From assembly GCF_964355755.1 (NCBI RefSeq), contig NC_092673.1:10485001-10549000 (forward strand): DNA of 64,000 bases. Direction: 5' to 3'. This stretch comes from Antedon mediterranea. Taxonomy: Eukaryota > Echinodermata > Crinoidea > Comatulida > Antedonidae. The notes beneath the pieces are model-generated. The model had not been told where the DNA came from. It made no database searches and was given only the letters and a program-made list of their open reading frames with translations. A program made the position numbers and the translations under genes. This document shows, piece after piece, positions 26,301 to 35,909 of the stretch (within the stretch, counting starts at the first letter, position 1; each line of letters opens with the position of its first letter).

Positions 26301-29300
26301 TCTGCACACAAAAATACATAGGGATCTGGACTAAAATTGTTTTACATTATATTATAAACATATACACGTTGTAGTGATGTATCGTTACATGTGCTGTACT
26401 ATTTCAATCGACTAGGACGGTGATAGTTTCAACAAAGTATTACATCGCAATGTTTTACTGTGTTTAGTGGTATATTATTTGTAAAACATGAAAGCAATTA
26501 ATATTTCGTTACTAAATGGATAAAGAATATATTTTAACATTGTTCCTCTTTGCACCCATCCTCTTCCCCATCCCTCAACCCTAATGTTACATACAAAACA
26601 CAAATTAAGTTTGTTTAAATTTTACTTAAACAATTGGTCTTATTTTGTGACAAGTTTCTCTTTCGGAAGTAATAGGGTGCTAATTTTAGTTGAGTACATA
26701 AATCACAGTGTCTATTTATTCGTTCCTGTACACGACATGTATTATTGTCCTGCGGTACGTACATTTGAAATCGCCAGTTTTTTAACGCTGAAATTATTAT
26801 GTATTCGAGAACCATCTGTGGGCACGACCTAGATGGTACGCGAGCGAAGCGAGCGTACCATCTAGTGTTGATAATTTGATAACAAGTAATGTTCAATTGG
26901 AAAAAACTCCATTTTAAAGGAAAACGCAAGCACCAAAAAGTGCGTGGCATTTCTGTGCAAATAATAGATTATTGTCTTTATGTAATGTTAGATGACGCCG
27001 ATACGCGGAGCTCCACAGATAATGTGACTAGGCGCGGTTAATGCGCTAACATCTAACATAAATTCAAAACAATTAGCCCCGCGAAGGTGTTGTTGATACA
27101 CATAATAGTAAAACAATAGGACACAACTTCATTTAAAGTGCTTTATTTGCACGTTAGAATGTTTGAATATTATTCCACAATTTCATATGTTATTGAATTT
27201 ACTATAGACCTAATAAGTAACAATATAAATAGCTTTACTACATAACATATATTAATATTATTACAGTACATTTGTATTTGTTTTGCCTATTTCAACTTCA
27301 ATAATTGATACAGTATTTGTTTGAATACGTTAAATAAATTTATATTGCGCTTAGAATGGTGAATTATTATAACTAGATGGTACGCTCGCTTCGCTCGCGT
27401 ACCATCTAGGTCGTGCCCACAGATGGTTCTCGAATACACAGTAATTTCAGCGTAACAAAACTGGCGATTTCAAATGTACGTGCCGCAGGACTATTGTCGT
27501 TTACAGAAACGAATAAATAGACACGATGATTTATGTAGTCAACTAAAATTAGCACCCCGGGAATTACTTCCGAAGGAGAAACTTATCACAAAATGAGTCC
27601 AAATTTTTGATTTGGACTCATTTAAAGAAACCCAATTTGTGTTTTGTATGGGTTTTTTTTATATTAGGGTTGAGGGATGGGAAAGCGGATAGGTACAAAG
27701 AGGAACAATTTTTAAATATATTCTTTATCCACTCAGTAACGAAATATTGTTTTCGTGTTTTATAGGCCTATAAATAATATACCTCTAAATACAGTAAAAC
27801 ATTTGCGATTTAATACTTTGTTAAAACTGTCACTGTCATAATCGATTGAAATATTAAAGTACATGTCACGATACACCACTACGACGTTTATTTTATTGGT
27901 AATTATTAATTAATACAAACGTTGAGAAGGAACTGTCAGTATAAAGTTTATTTGTATATAATAATGTGTTTATATATCTAACAGTAGATCCTATCCACAA
28001 TCTCAGTAATAAAGTTTATCTGTATATATTTTTACAGTACGAACATTCACAGTAAGAAATGTTCGATTCAAATGAGGACTAAAAATAGTTACAGTATTGT
28101 CAAAGTATTGCAAGTTTATTCTCAAAGGGCCCATATATTTACCTACCGTATGTGTTAAATCAAGGGCTCATAAATTTACCTACTTGTGCTAAACCAAACT
28201 CTGGCAGACTGAGAGATTGGGATGTTCCATTCATCGCAAATCAATACATTTGTATAATCATATATTAAATCTATCAAAATAGTATTTTTTAAAGAAAATC
28301 GGCCTGTCTTCAACATTATGATGGTGTACTCTAGCTGTTCAACCGGTTTTCAGCTATTAAAAACAATTATCGTAGGAGGAGATAGGAAAATGCGAAGCCT
28401 CCTCGCATTTTTGTGGCGGGTATTTTTCAAGATGGACATCCATTAGACAGTGTATACCACGATCGGAAAACACCCCGATTTGGGGCAAATCGTTGAACCT
28501 AAATTCGTTTTAATCGTCAATAACTAATTATCTAACTTAATTTAATTAGTAAACAGGGTTACATCAGGTGGTTAAAATCAGTACCGAAAGTACGAACCAA
28601 CTTTATATACCATCGAGTAAAAATTCTAGAAGTAAGGCGCGATTTACCGAATTTTGCCCTTACGTAAATTTATATATAGATAAACATTATTTTTATAAAA
28701 ACTTAACTAAAAAATACGTTTATTCTTTGATTTTATTCTTAAACATATATTGGTTGGTTTCATTTATTTTTTTTCTCCATCATGGTTTCATAGGCTTTAC
28801 TGTACGTTTATAATACTGCATTGGCTTGTTGTAGCTGCGGCGGTATTGGCGTCCCATAGAAAATGTTGGCGGCCGTTTCAGTCGGCGGCCGTTTCGGTCA
28901 CACACCTTATTCAGTGTTGGTGCTCTTGATGAAAATGCATTTTTTAAATCATATATAAAACTGTAATGTTAAAAAAATGGTCAACAAAATTAGTATCAAT
29001 GGTCCTATAGTAAAGTTATATTACAATTTAGTTTTAGGCCTGAAACAACATTTCAATTAATTAGATGAAATAAATAATCGAATAAATCATAATATATATT
29101 AAAGTCAGAAGCCTATAAAATCCAAATATAATAGGCCTATTAAACAGCTGAAGATTGTGCCCCTGGGAAAATACTAATAAAACTAATAATTGCGTGGCTT
29201 AAAACACTTTTTAAAACTGCAAAATGGAAAATAAAACATCTTTATAAAGTAATAAGACTGGTGAAGAATGGTTCCCTAAAAACATTAAAAGAAAATTATA

Positions 29301-29609
29301 TTATTTAGAAGAACACAACAATCTTACCTTAAGCCAGTTTTTGCCTTTAGTTGTTTTGGTAAATTTTATAACCTTGCCTAACTGTTCACCGTCAGAATGC
29401 TTTATTGCCCTAGTGTTATTAATTATTAGATAAGCAATGTTGTCTTCCTCTACACAAAACCTCCAGTCCATTTTATCAAATGCGATAACGAAGTGATCAC
29501 AAACAATGTTGGGCGACGAGTGACGCGCTTTCACACTGTTACGATCTTTTATTTGGGCCAGGGAGTTATTAGTCAACTCCCTGTTTGGGCATTGTCCACA
29601 TTGTTTATA
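17307..29609 (-). CDS. Gene 1: uncharacterised protein with degenerate methyltransferase-like C terminus
   Basis: Ten exons on the minus strand, all joined by GT-AG introns with matching phases, total 2133 nt or 711 codons including the stop. The 5' start is not visible, because the first exon found opens after an acceptor. Order: a CxxC-bearing N-terminal region; a Cys-rich patch (CPFCKCK) and basic helix; a middle region; and a C-terminal part with the layout of N6-adenine/N4-cytosine DNA methyltransferases. There, an IVVVCNDEDLL strand and a VQYWYCEEQ segment are followed by EGHLVVNCLGWN, which sits where the AdoMet motif (DPFCGSG type) would be, and a final acidic tail ending YTFPG. The catalytic DPPW-type motif is not visible and motif I is changed, so enzyme activity is doubtful. 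The methyltransferase link is my inference from pattern; similar unnamed invertebrate proteins are recalled, not checked. Codon 200 of the model is TAA (21110-21112), so this copy may be a pseudogene or carry an allele or assembly error. TIR elements fill its first intron. Confidence 0.75.
17826..17969 (-). CDS. Gene 1 exon I
   Basis: Acceptor ATTACAG|TGTTCAAG and donor CGGATG|GTAAGT. It encodes VFKEIILQRRNCITLLENDG followed by the charged helix KSELRSRLVRFKEEIENSIQ. An RNCI-strand with an acidic residue a little later is what follows motif I in this enzyme class. Confidence 0.75.
18184..18342 (-). CDS. Gene 1 exon H
   Basis: Acceptor TTTTTTAG|ACACCATT and donor GGAATG|GTAAAT. It encodes TIRTLLVSPQHERMMNGIGG, then a helix LELLIKQLVTRHSREGH and strand LVVNCLGWN. 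The helix plus strand plus Gly-containing turn resembles the region leading to AdoMet motif I, here with NCLGWN in place of a DPFxGSG loop. Confidence 0.75.
18635..18770 (-). CDS. Gene 1 exon G
   Basis: Acceptor TTTTTTTTAG|AAATGT and donor GAACAAG|GTATAC. It encodes EKEMLISDVIVVVCNDEDLL followed by DRVMQVQYWYCEEQ. The hydrophobic strand followed by an aromatic WY segment matches the strand and target-entry layout of N6-adenine methyltransferases. The assignment is inferred. Confidence 0.75.
19121..19356 (-). CDS. Gene 1 exon F
   Basis: Acceptor TTGAAAG|GGAAG and donor ACAGAG|GTTTGA. It encodes KSEIPPGLFMHCQDALFWEE, then VDILTEDGTRSKCQVMSGPF and a closing GLHRGLLVLTE. In methyltransferases of the Dam-like type the catalytic DPPW loop would be expected in about this region; none is seen. 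Confidence 0.75.
19584..19818 (-). CDS. Gene 1 exon E
   Basis: Acceptor CTATAG|TTCTTC and donor ACAACAA|GTAAGG. It encodes a helical, charged segment (GLSEEDKFNMLSSVTDGTMS, then IKEVENKARSIKQIKVTRGK) ending in WKEATDRFPEHTTDSALRPF. Helix-rich composition suggests a linker or adaptor region. It ends with one base that exon F completes to an Arg codon. Confidence 0.75.
20012..20025 (+). repeat. Poly-C run in gene 1 intron
   Basis: Fourteen consecutive C residues, unusual in this AT-rich intron and prone to length error. Confidence 0.8.
20374..20511 (-). CDS. Gene 1 exon D (46 codons)
   Basis: Acceptor TTGCAG|ATAATATC and donor CAGTCG|GTAGGT. Phase 0 at both ends. It encodes IISSMEPMFQVSLYTDRCYT followed by VTKLFAQYNAGTVKDSKPGK, likely part of the same middle domain as exons C and E. 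Confidence 0.75.
20520..20660 (+). repeat. TTA-rich simple repeat in gene 1 intron
   Basis: Imperfect TTA/TTAT microsatellite between exons C and D. The Leu/Ile-rich open frame here is a product of the repeat and not a gene. Confidence 0.8.
20708..21192 (-). CDS. Gene 1 exon C, carries premature stop
   Basis: Acceptor TTCTAG|GTCTAG and donor AAAAAAG|GTATTA. It encodes a Pro/Ser-containing start (VAVPRSSIVAPPS), then a 130-residue block with FFNKQEYEKCIFYSLGGNHL, DLTKTESLRVASRHNFVTGN and RRKCTEAIGKQSFEKK. The TAA at 21110-21112 splits it. Downstream of the stop the frame stays open and protein-like to the end of the gene. Confidence 0.75.
21110..21112 (-). other. In-frame TAA in gene 1 exon C
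   Basis: The codon context on the minus strand is GTT TAA AAA ATT in a run of A residues. All other codons of the 711-codon model are sense until the natural stop. A single base change or a miscalled A run would both explain it. Without reads it cannot be told whether the gene is dead. Confidence 0.8.
21193..22381. other. Gene 1 intron, nothing seen
   Basis: AT-rich intron between exons B and C with scattered AGGCCTA words. No ORF, repeat array or mobile-element end recognised. Confidence 0.5.
22382..22616 (-). CDS. Gene 1 exon B
   Basis: Acceptor CTATAG|ATTGTTAC and donor ATTG|GTTAGT. It continues in phase from exon A with IVTEESDCSSTLAATKVLWS, then a CPFCKCK cluster that may bind zinc, a TLQTLRKRKAQ helix, and a basic KRTRINIK stretch that could act as a nuclear localisation signal. 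It ends one base into a codon, which exon C completes. Confidence 0.75.
22692..22699. repeat. Left 8-bp target-site duplication GTACACAC
   Basis: GTACACAC at 22692-22699 is repeated exactly at 23529-23536, on either side of a TIR element. Confidence 0.85.
22700..23528. mobile_element. 829-bp MITE with GCCGCC-type terminal inverted repeats
   Basis: The left end GGGATATGACCGGTTGGGCC and the reverse complement of the right end GGATTAGGCCTAGTTGAGCC align, followed on both sides by two copies of a GTTGAGCCGCCG-like word and then a TTTCTATG subterminal motif. It is bounded by a perfect 8-bp duplication. There is no ORF, so it is non-autonomous. 8-bp duplications are used by hAT, P, Merlin, KDZ and others, so the superfamily is open. 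It sits in the first visible intron of gene 1, 25 bp from the start of a larger element with similar ends. Confidence 0.85.
22963..23036. repeat. 74-bp near-perfect palindrome inside the MITE
   Basis: Two 37-base arms meeting at AAGCTTT, with one mismatch (TATTACC against TACTACC). Each arm includes CGCGTGTAGGCCTA and CCACGTAAAG. It would extrude as a long hairpin, and each arm carries CACGT, an E-box-like word. Confidence 0.9.
24141..24154 (-). promoter_or_regulatory. DR1 nuclear-receptor-like site, left arm 1
   Basis: TGACCTCTGACCTC, two AGGTCA half-sites as a direct repeat with one-base spacing on the minus strand. Confidence 0.5.
24320..24332 (-). promoter_or_regulatory. DR1 site, left arm 2
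   Basis: TGACCTTTGACCT is a perfect AGGTCA-A-AGGTCA direct repeat on the minus strand, the consensus for RXR, HNF4 and COUP-TF type receptors. Occupancy is unknown. Confidence 0.5.
24461..24473 (-). promoter_or_regulatory. DR1 site, left arm 3
   Basis: A second perfect TGACCTTTGACCT in the left arm, next to the inverted word CCTGTACAGG. Confidence 0.5.
25877..25889 (+). promoter_or_regulatory. DR1 site, right arm 3
   Basis: AGGTCAAAGGTCA, the mirror of the site at 24461. Confidence 0.5.
26018..26030 (+). promoter_or_regulatory. DR1 site, right arm 2
   Basis: AGGTCAAAGGTCA, the mirror of the site at 24320. Confidence 0.5.
26197..26209 (+). promoter_or_regulatory. DR1 site, right arm 1
   Basis: AGGTCAGAGGTCA, the mirror of the site at 24141. 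Confidence 0.5.
26829..26865. repeat. 37-bp hairpin at inner end of palindrome 2, left
   Basis: CTAGATGGTACGC...GCGTACCATCTAG with a GAGCGAAGCGAGC centre, a perfect hairpin at the junction of left arm and loop. Confidence 0.9.
27373..27409. repeat. 37-bp hairpin at inner end of palindrome 2, right
   Basis: The inverted copy of the hairpin at 26829-26865, at the junction of loop and right arm. The two may be terminal structures of a smaller insert that forms the loop. Confidence 0.9.
29328..29609 (-). CDS. Gene 1 exon A (94 codons)
   Basis: Acceptor TTTAG|TATAAAC and donor CTTAAG|GTAAGA. It encodes YKQCGQCPNRELTNNSLAQI, then KDRNSVKARHSSPN and a strand-rich block HFVIAFDKMDWRFC followed by EEDNIAYLIINNTRA. 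The KARHS...DHFVIAFDK pattern looks like a conserved folded domain that I cannot name. The exon starts and ends in phase 0, so at least one further 5' exon with the start codon should lie upstream; I could not find it. Confidence 0.75.
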
Positions 29610-30960
29610 CTAAAGCTACAGATCAGCAGGAAGAAAAACTCAAGTGCAAATCGTATTTCATATCGATAACGAGTTTTATTTGCACGATAGAGATCGATAA
29701 AATCTGCAAGTAATATATAATCATTTTCATAGAGTAACTTATATATTTTAATCTACTTATACTGTAGTAAAATAATTTTTACCATTTCCAACTAATTCAT
29801 ATTGGGCTCCCGTAATTTCACCTATGCTACACTGCATATATATATATCAACTATGTAAATACTTTATTTGCACATAACATAATAACAACATGATATAAAA
29901 AACATATGACCAAAAAATAAATAAATCATATATTCAAAAGTTTAGCGCCTCTAAAGGAAACATCAAATTGAAGTAAGAAATCCTGATATTTTAACTAAAT
30001 TAAAATTCTTGAATTAAATTCCTTTTTTATAAGCAGTTGTATATTGTTTTGTATAATTGTAAATTTATATTATATTTATAAAATAAGAAATTTCGGTTAC
30101 AAATATGCTTTTTTTTAAATACAGTATTACAGAGATGTTTTATTATTTGAAGTTTAGGTTGTTGGTGGGGTAGCCAATGAACATAAAATTATTGTATTTT
30201 GACTATTTCCATTTTGATTGGTCAATTTTGTCGTTAAAAACACGTCCGTATAAATTGTGCGTCTCTTTTGAATAACCTACTGTGTAATATTGAAGCTGTT
30301 TATAATTGTTTACTATGAATCATTAAAATATAAACATACGCCTATTTAAAATGAACTTAGAATAGTTATTAAATACATAAGACAAGCTAGTGATCAATAC
30401 TTTATTTTCTTGTAAAAAAATATGAATGTGATGATTATATCGCGTATTATAAGATAAAAGCGTTGATAGTATTCCAGATATCAACTTGAAAAATATAGAA
30501 CAAAAAAAAACAATTTTAAGCATTCATTGATCTAAACAAAAATTGTCCACTTTTTATGTACAAAAAAACAAAAGTCATATCGGATAGACCATCATCAAAT
30601 GTTCACGTATCTCTGAAATATTGTGTCGAACGAAAAGATTATTTCAATTTCAAAGTTGGCCTGTCAAACTAGGCGTTAGAAAAATAAATTAAACTAATAT
30701 TTTCATAAAATTATATTGGACAAATAAATGATATGCACATTTAATAATACAATTTACTTTTTGCATGCGCATGATATTATTATATAATGAATTTTTCAAT
30801 TGTGTAGCCAAGTCACACCTGTGATACATTGGGTTAACTTTCACAATTCTTATTTGTTTTTTTTTTCTTTTCTTCCATAATAGTGTGGTTCTATAATGGT
30901 TATAGTAGGTCACCCCATGAATAAAGATGCAATAGTATGATATATAACATGGTTTTATCA
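29610..30960. other. AT-rich DNA upstream of gene 1 exon A
   Basis: The promoter and first coding exon of gene 1 should lie here or further right, but I could not identify them. Open frames on the minus strand (30323-30523, 30689-30961) are AT-driven and have no protein-like pattern. Confidence 0.5.
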
Positions 30961-31028
30961 AAGTGCCGTTAAAATGAATTATTATAAAATATTATTATAA
31001 TATATCAAAGAAAAGCCACATTAAATCT

Positions 31029-31594
31029 TATTTAATTAGGATAATATACGGGCAACACTAGCCCTATATCAGTGGAAGTGCTTTTACAAAATTGAGAGTA
31101 TGAATATTTTACATCCATTTCAAAAGCTTCATTATTATTGCGATCTTTTAGACATTATGTGAGTTAAAAAACAGAAAATTAAAAAAACATTTAAATATAA
31201 ATTCACTAGCCCTTTATAAGTGAAAGGACAAAATTGAGAATATGAAGCAAACAAGCACTGCCTGAGTGAACTGGTTTAAAGAAATAAAAACAAAGGATCG
31301 AGGCACAAGCTGAAAACAATGAAGATAGCTTGGTAGATATAAACAATTAGGAATGTATTTAAAAAAAAACAACTCAAATGGTGGTTAATATTGAACCTTA
31401 AACTTAGGTAGTCGATGGAATAATTTTACCGATCTGGGAGTATGTTAATGTTTTGTGGCTTTAAGTAGTAATTCCAAGTTTTTTTTTGTCTTTTGACAAC
31501 CTAATATGTTCGTGTCATTGATATAAGATATTACACGAATGCGACATGTCTTTTGAATGCAATACATTGAACGTTCTTTGCGGTTTCTGCAAGT
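31029..31594 (+). repeat. Dispersed repeat R, copy 1
   Basis: About 565 bp closely matched in the same orientation at 32738-33331. Shared words include GGAAGTGCTTTTACAAAATT, AAGCACTGCCTGAGTGAACT and GGTAGTCGATGGAATAATTT. Copy 1 lacks two short segments present in copy 2. There is no coding frame. Confidence 0.85.
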
Positions 31595-32737
31595 ATCAGT
31601 ATTATTCATTTATATCATTCAGATTAGATATAATATTCAGAACCGGAGCAACGTTTTTGAAATTTAGTGGTAATTTAAGGTTGTGTATATTTGGAAGTCC
31701 AAACCCACGTCAGCTCGACTATGATTGGGACTAATGGTTAGAGCATTTTTAGGAATTCGGAGTTCTGTGCTGTTTCTGCGATTATCCCTTTATATCACAT
31801 TAGATAAAAAAAAAACAATGATATGTTATTGATATAAGGGTTTATATCTGTCACGGAAATTAGGCATTAATAACGTCAAGGACATTACAATTTTGTCGCA
31901 ATTGCCAACCCCAAAAACAACTATCACTCAAATCATGCTTGAAAAAGGCACAACTTTATACACCCTTTATACTACAATGATAGTTTTCAGTAATTACTTC
32001 TTATATGCATCATGCACACTAATTAATCAGTTTTGTCTTCTATATATAAATTTTGATAATGAAATTGTTTGCAACATCAATATAAACACTTCCAAAAGTG
32101 GCATACAGGGTCGGAGCCCCATGCCATTAGCTACCCATGATCATCATGTAGGCGTAGTGCCGTTAAAATGAATTATTATAAAATATTATTATTAAGCAAA
32201 GGTATAAATGTGTAATTTTATGAAAGCATTTTGTGTCTCACAGTGTAGATAGATCGCTTAATTATGGATTATTTAACCCTTTTTACCCTGGTGGTGTTTA
32301 TTTCTTTCTAATAAAAAGTCTAACCTGAAGTTTAAATCAATGAATAAAGAGTAACAGTGACCGTACCATGCATATAGGCTCAATAGAATTATAAATGTCA
32401 AAGAGTTTTGTTAAATGTTTATAATTTATCAAAGTATAGCCACATTAAATCTTTAAAACAAGTTAATCTAAACTTTTAATTCTATCTTCAAACAATTTCC
32501 TGTATGATCAAATCACCTTTTATGTATATAATTTTCAGAAATGAATACTGTACCTTGTAATAATAATATAATAATATTTATTTGGAGCAACACATATTTA
32601 ACAGTGGCACACATACAACATTTAAGCATATCAAAATATGTTTATACCTCCATGATTTAAGCAACACAATTACTTTAAAAAAAAACTATACAAAAACAAT
32701 AGAAAATAAAAACTGAAACTACCTGTACAACTTGTCA
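31595..32737. other. Repeat-derived spacer between R copies
   Basis: Contains a GGTTAGAGCATTT...TTAGGAAT block (about 31690-31770) matched in inverted orientation at about 35395-35465, a CAGGGTCGGAG...TAGCTACCC block (about 32108) matched inverted near 35530, and a second GCCGTTAAAATGAATTATTA word at 32160 also present at 30964. All are consistent with rearranged pieces of one element family. Confidence 0.6.
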
Positions 32738-33331
32738 TATTTAATTAATAGGATAATATACTATATCAGTGGAAGTGCTTTTACAAAATTGAGAATATGA
32801 ATATTTTACATCCATTTCAAAAGCTTCATTATTATTGCGATCTTTTAGACATTATGTGAGTTAAACAACAGAAATTTAAAAAAAACATTAAATATAAATT
32901 CACTAGCCCTTTATAAGTGACAGGACAAAATTGAGAATATGAAGCAAACAAGCACTGCCTGAGTGAACTGGAATAAAGAAATAAAAACAAAGGATCGAGG
33001 CACAAGCTGAAAACAATGAAGATAGCTTGGTAGATATAAACAATTAGGAATGTATCTAAAAAAAACAACTCAAATGGTGGTTAATATTGAACCTTAAACT
33101 TAGGTAGTCGATGGAATAATTTTTACGATCTGGGAGTATGTTAATGTTAAGATCAAACAGTTTTGTGGCTTTAAGTAGTAATTCCAAGTTTTTTTTTGTC
33201 TTTGCGAGTTTTGTCGCTCCATTTGACAACCTAATATGTTCGTGTCATTGATATAAGATATTAAACGATTGCGACATGACTTTTGAAAGCAACAAGACTA
33301 CATTAAAAGTCCTGTGCGATTTCTGCAAGTA
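32738..33331 (+). repeat. Dispersed repeat R, copy 2
   Basis: A close match to 31029-31594 with extra segments around 33150 (AAGATCAAACAG) and 33205 (CGAGTTTTGTCGCTCC). The minus-strand open frame across it (32832-33068) is not kept in copy 1. Confidence 0.85.
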
Positions 33332-35909
33332 GATTGAATTAACATTTCGGTTACAGAAAAATTAATGTTTTTTATAGCTGATCTGTGTGTCATTCTAATA
33401 CACAGAGTGTTTTGGTTTCTACCACTCACTACAAATATTACAGTGTATGATATAAATGACATTTTTGGTTAGACAATTAATTGGTTATGATTTTCTATGA
33501 AGCAACAAGCTAAGCCAATTTAAGCACGTATTGGAAAAGTGTTGGCATATAGGCTAATATAATAATAATTTGTTTTACACGTGCATGATTAATTATACTG
33601 TACTTTTTAATTCGAGTCTTTGTTGTTAATTCATTAAACCAATCACTTTATAATATAGGCCCACTAAATTTTGTAATAATAATTCGTTTAGGCCTTAAAA
33701 CATTCTCAACTAAATTTGGAACAAATAAGTCACCTCTGTGATTGAAGTTCGCTTTTTGATAGCTCGGTTATGTCAGGTAGGCCTACTAATAGCTGAATGC
33801 GATATCTAGAAGCAAAACGAAGACAGCCGACCTGATACCGCTGAGATACGATAGCCAGTTTTATAAAGATGTTGTCTGAGAGAGGGAATCAACATACGAG
33901 TTCATCATAATAAATTTGTTCGACCGACATAAAAGTCATTCGAGATTTTTGACTCCGAAACTAAGACAAATGTGACGATTTTTTTTTTTAAACAGATGCA
34001 AAGCACACAACGAGACACATTTAAAAGCTGAACCTATAACAACACCGTGCTCTATATTCTTAGCTTAATTGACTATTTAAAATACATGGAAAGTACTTAG
34101 TAAAGTATACAAAAAAACACTTCGAAGTTTGCATTGCGAAATTAATAATTATGTTGAATGATGAAGTACGGGCTTGTATTTAATAGGTAACATACATACA
34201 AAATTGCCTTTAGTGACTATATCTTAGTCATACAGAAGAACTTTGAACTTCGATAGGGAATAGGCAATAACTTGTATTGTCATTATTCGAGTGATTTATA
34301 TTAATATATACACTAGGCCTACAGTATATAATTACGAAATTATTTTGGTGCTAGATTGCCTGGTTTCCATCTAAGGGACAACACACAATAAGTTTTGATG
34401 CCTAAATAGGAGATGAAAATTAAAAGTTTTAAAAGTATTTTAATTTTCTAACGGATTAGGTCTATAAGAAACGTATGGTATATGGTTGCCATTTAAAAGA
34501 GCTTTCATTTACAATCACCAGCATAACTTTTAATGTATGATACTTTGATGAAAATTCATGTCGCAATCGTGTAATATCAATGACACGAATATAGGTATTT
34601 ACGATCAAATTAAAATAGTTTAAAGCGTGTAGACTAAATGGGATTCAAACAACTTCTAAAGTGTATTGTTCGTTACATTTTTCATAACTGTAATTCTATC
34701 CTATAGCACTCAACCCGAACAATTATTTACTTCTTGATTTTTAGCAATATATCCTAATATTACGTAATATATGATACGAATTCAATTAGATAAACAATCT
34801 CAGTATAACCAGACTATGTTCAGAAGGTTCAAAAGTACGGAAAGTAAAAAGGGATGTGTTCGTTAATATAGATAAATACTGCCAGTGTTAATATAAAACG
34901 TATTTATAGAATCGGACACAGCATCATAAAATCGAGAGACGACAAAACTTTTTTCAGGAATATAGACCAGGCAATGCACTCTTACTTTTAGCTAACATTA
35001 TTTTTGAGAGGATTAAAAATCCGGAATGTCTGAATAAAAGTATAGGTAGGCCTATAGGTAAAATTAAGATTATCGAAGAAACGGTACATTAGACTACTTT
35101 ACATCTTGTCTATAGTTTTCACTTTTATTTGCACCCCTAAACAAATAATATTGCTAAATTTAGTTTTCCTTGGCATTTAATGTATGAACTAAAAATTATT
35201 GTAAATGAAAAGTTTTTTAAACGGAAACAAATCCAATACGTTTTTGGGATGGATTCCTATAGTTTTACCTAGTTTTACTCTAGAGGGCATGTCCAGTCCT
35301 ATCTATTTATTGCTTGAAACTATAATCAGCGGTTTTTTAAAACTTTAAACTTATCTGTGATATTATCAAGAGTTAATAGTGGAATTGCTAGCAATCTAAG
35401 CTATGTCCATATTCCTAACAAATGCTCTAACCAACCCCATGGTCGGGCTGAGGTGGTATTAGACTAAAGTATCTGAACATTATATTAGTAATTTGAACGT
35501 TATTATTATTATTATTTTCCGTCCAAATGGGGTAGCTAATTACATTATAGTGACTCCGACCCTGACAATTCGGAAGTAGACTTTTGTTTTATATTCAGAT
35601 GAATATAAGGAATAATTGATAATTATAGAAACATTTTAATACAAATCAGGTAGGCCCCTATTTACAATCACATTAATTTAAAAAAAGTTCAAGCGTTAAT
35701 TAAAATGTTTCATAGACTCATATTTCATAGTTTATATTTAACTTTGGTTATACTGTATATGATTTTTAGCAATAAATCCTAATATCACGTAAAAACAAGA
35801 TATGAAAGTCACAGTCCAATTCAGTGGCAACAGGCATTTGATATGGTCGTCCAAAACTCCGTTTAAAAGATGTTAGTAAGCGTGATCGGTTTTCTTTTAA
35901 TATTCCCAC
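33332..35909. other. AT-rich DNA with scattered pieces of repeat R
   Basis: No gene recognised. An inverted piece of R lies near 34555-34610 (CGTGTAATATCAATGACACG). A direct repeat GATTTTTAGCAATA(A/T)ATCCTAATAT occurs at about 34737 and 35761, roughly 1 kb apart. Confidence 0.5.

Larger units (their letters stand above)
24008..26332. repeat. 2.3-kb palindrome 1
   Basis: Starts AGTCCAGATCCCTATG and ends CATAGGGATCTGGACT, with a centre near 25170. Outer arms (24008 to about 24908, and about 25440 to 26332) are almost identical by eye; inner arms to the centre are clearly homologous but much more diverged. The arms include AACAGCGCCCTCAATCTT against AAGATTGAGGGCGCTGTT. No ORF is kept. It could be a fold-back transposon or a former head-to-head duplication. 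Confidence 0.9.
26365..27893. repeat. 1.5-kb palindrome 2 with unique loop
   Basis: Arms of about 500 bp (26365-26865 and 27373-27893, outer limits approximate) are inverted copies, for example GGCACGACCTAGATGG near 26821 against CCATCTAGGTCGTGCC near 27403. They flank a loop (26866-27372) that does not pair and holds a GATGACGCCGATACGCGG patch. The arms differ by several indels and substitutions. Open frames in the arms are not conserved between copies, so they are not genes. Confidence 0.85.
23554..28906. mobile_element. 5.35-kb composite fold-back TIR element
   Basis: The left end GGTTTACAGCCGAAACGGCC and the reverse complement of the right end GGTGTGTGACCGAAACGGCC match, each continuing into a second GAAACGGCCGCCAA copy. 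The element is flanked by TTATTCAG at 23546-23553 and 28907-28914, a perfect 8-bp duplication. A further inverted match lies inward (TTATTGACGATTAAA near 23950 against its complement near 28515). No ORF over about 110 codons and no transposase were found. The inside is filled by two large palindromes (24008-26332 and about 26365-27893), which look like separate units nested in a host element. Confidence 0.8.

Noticed and set aside
24008-26332. Idea that the large palindrome is an assembly artefact
   Set aside because: The inner arms are strongly diverged and the outer arms carry scattered differences, so it is not a simple mirrored read.
26584-26950. Overlapping open frames on both strands in palindrome 2
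   Set aside because: The inverted copy at 27373-27893 does not keep either frame, so neither is under selection.
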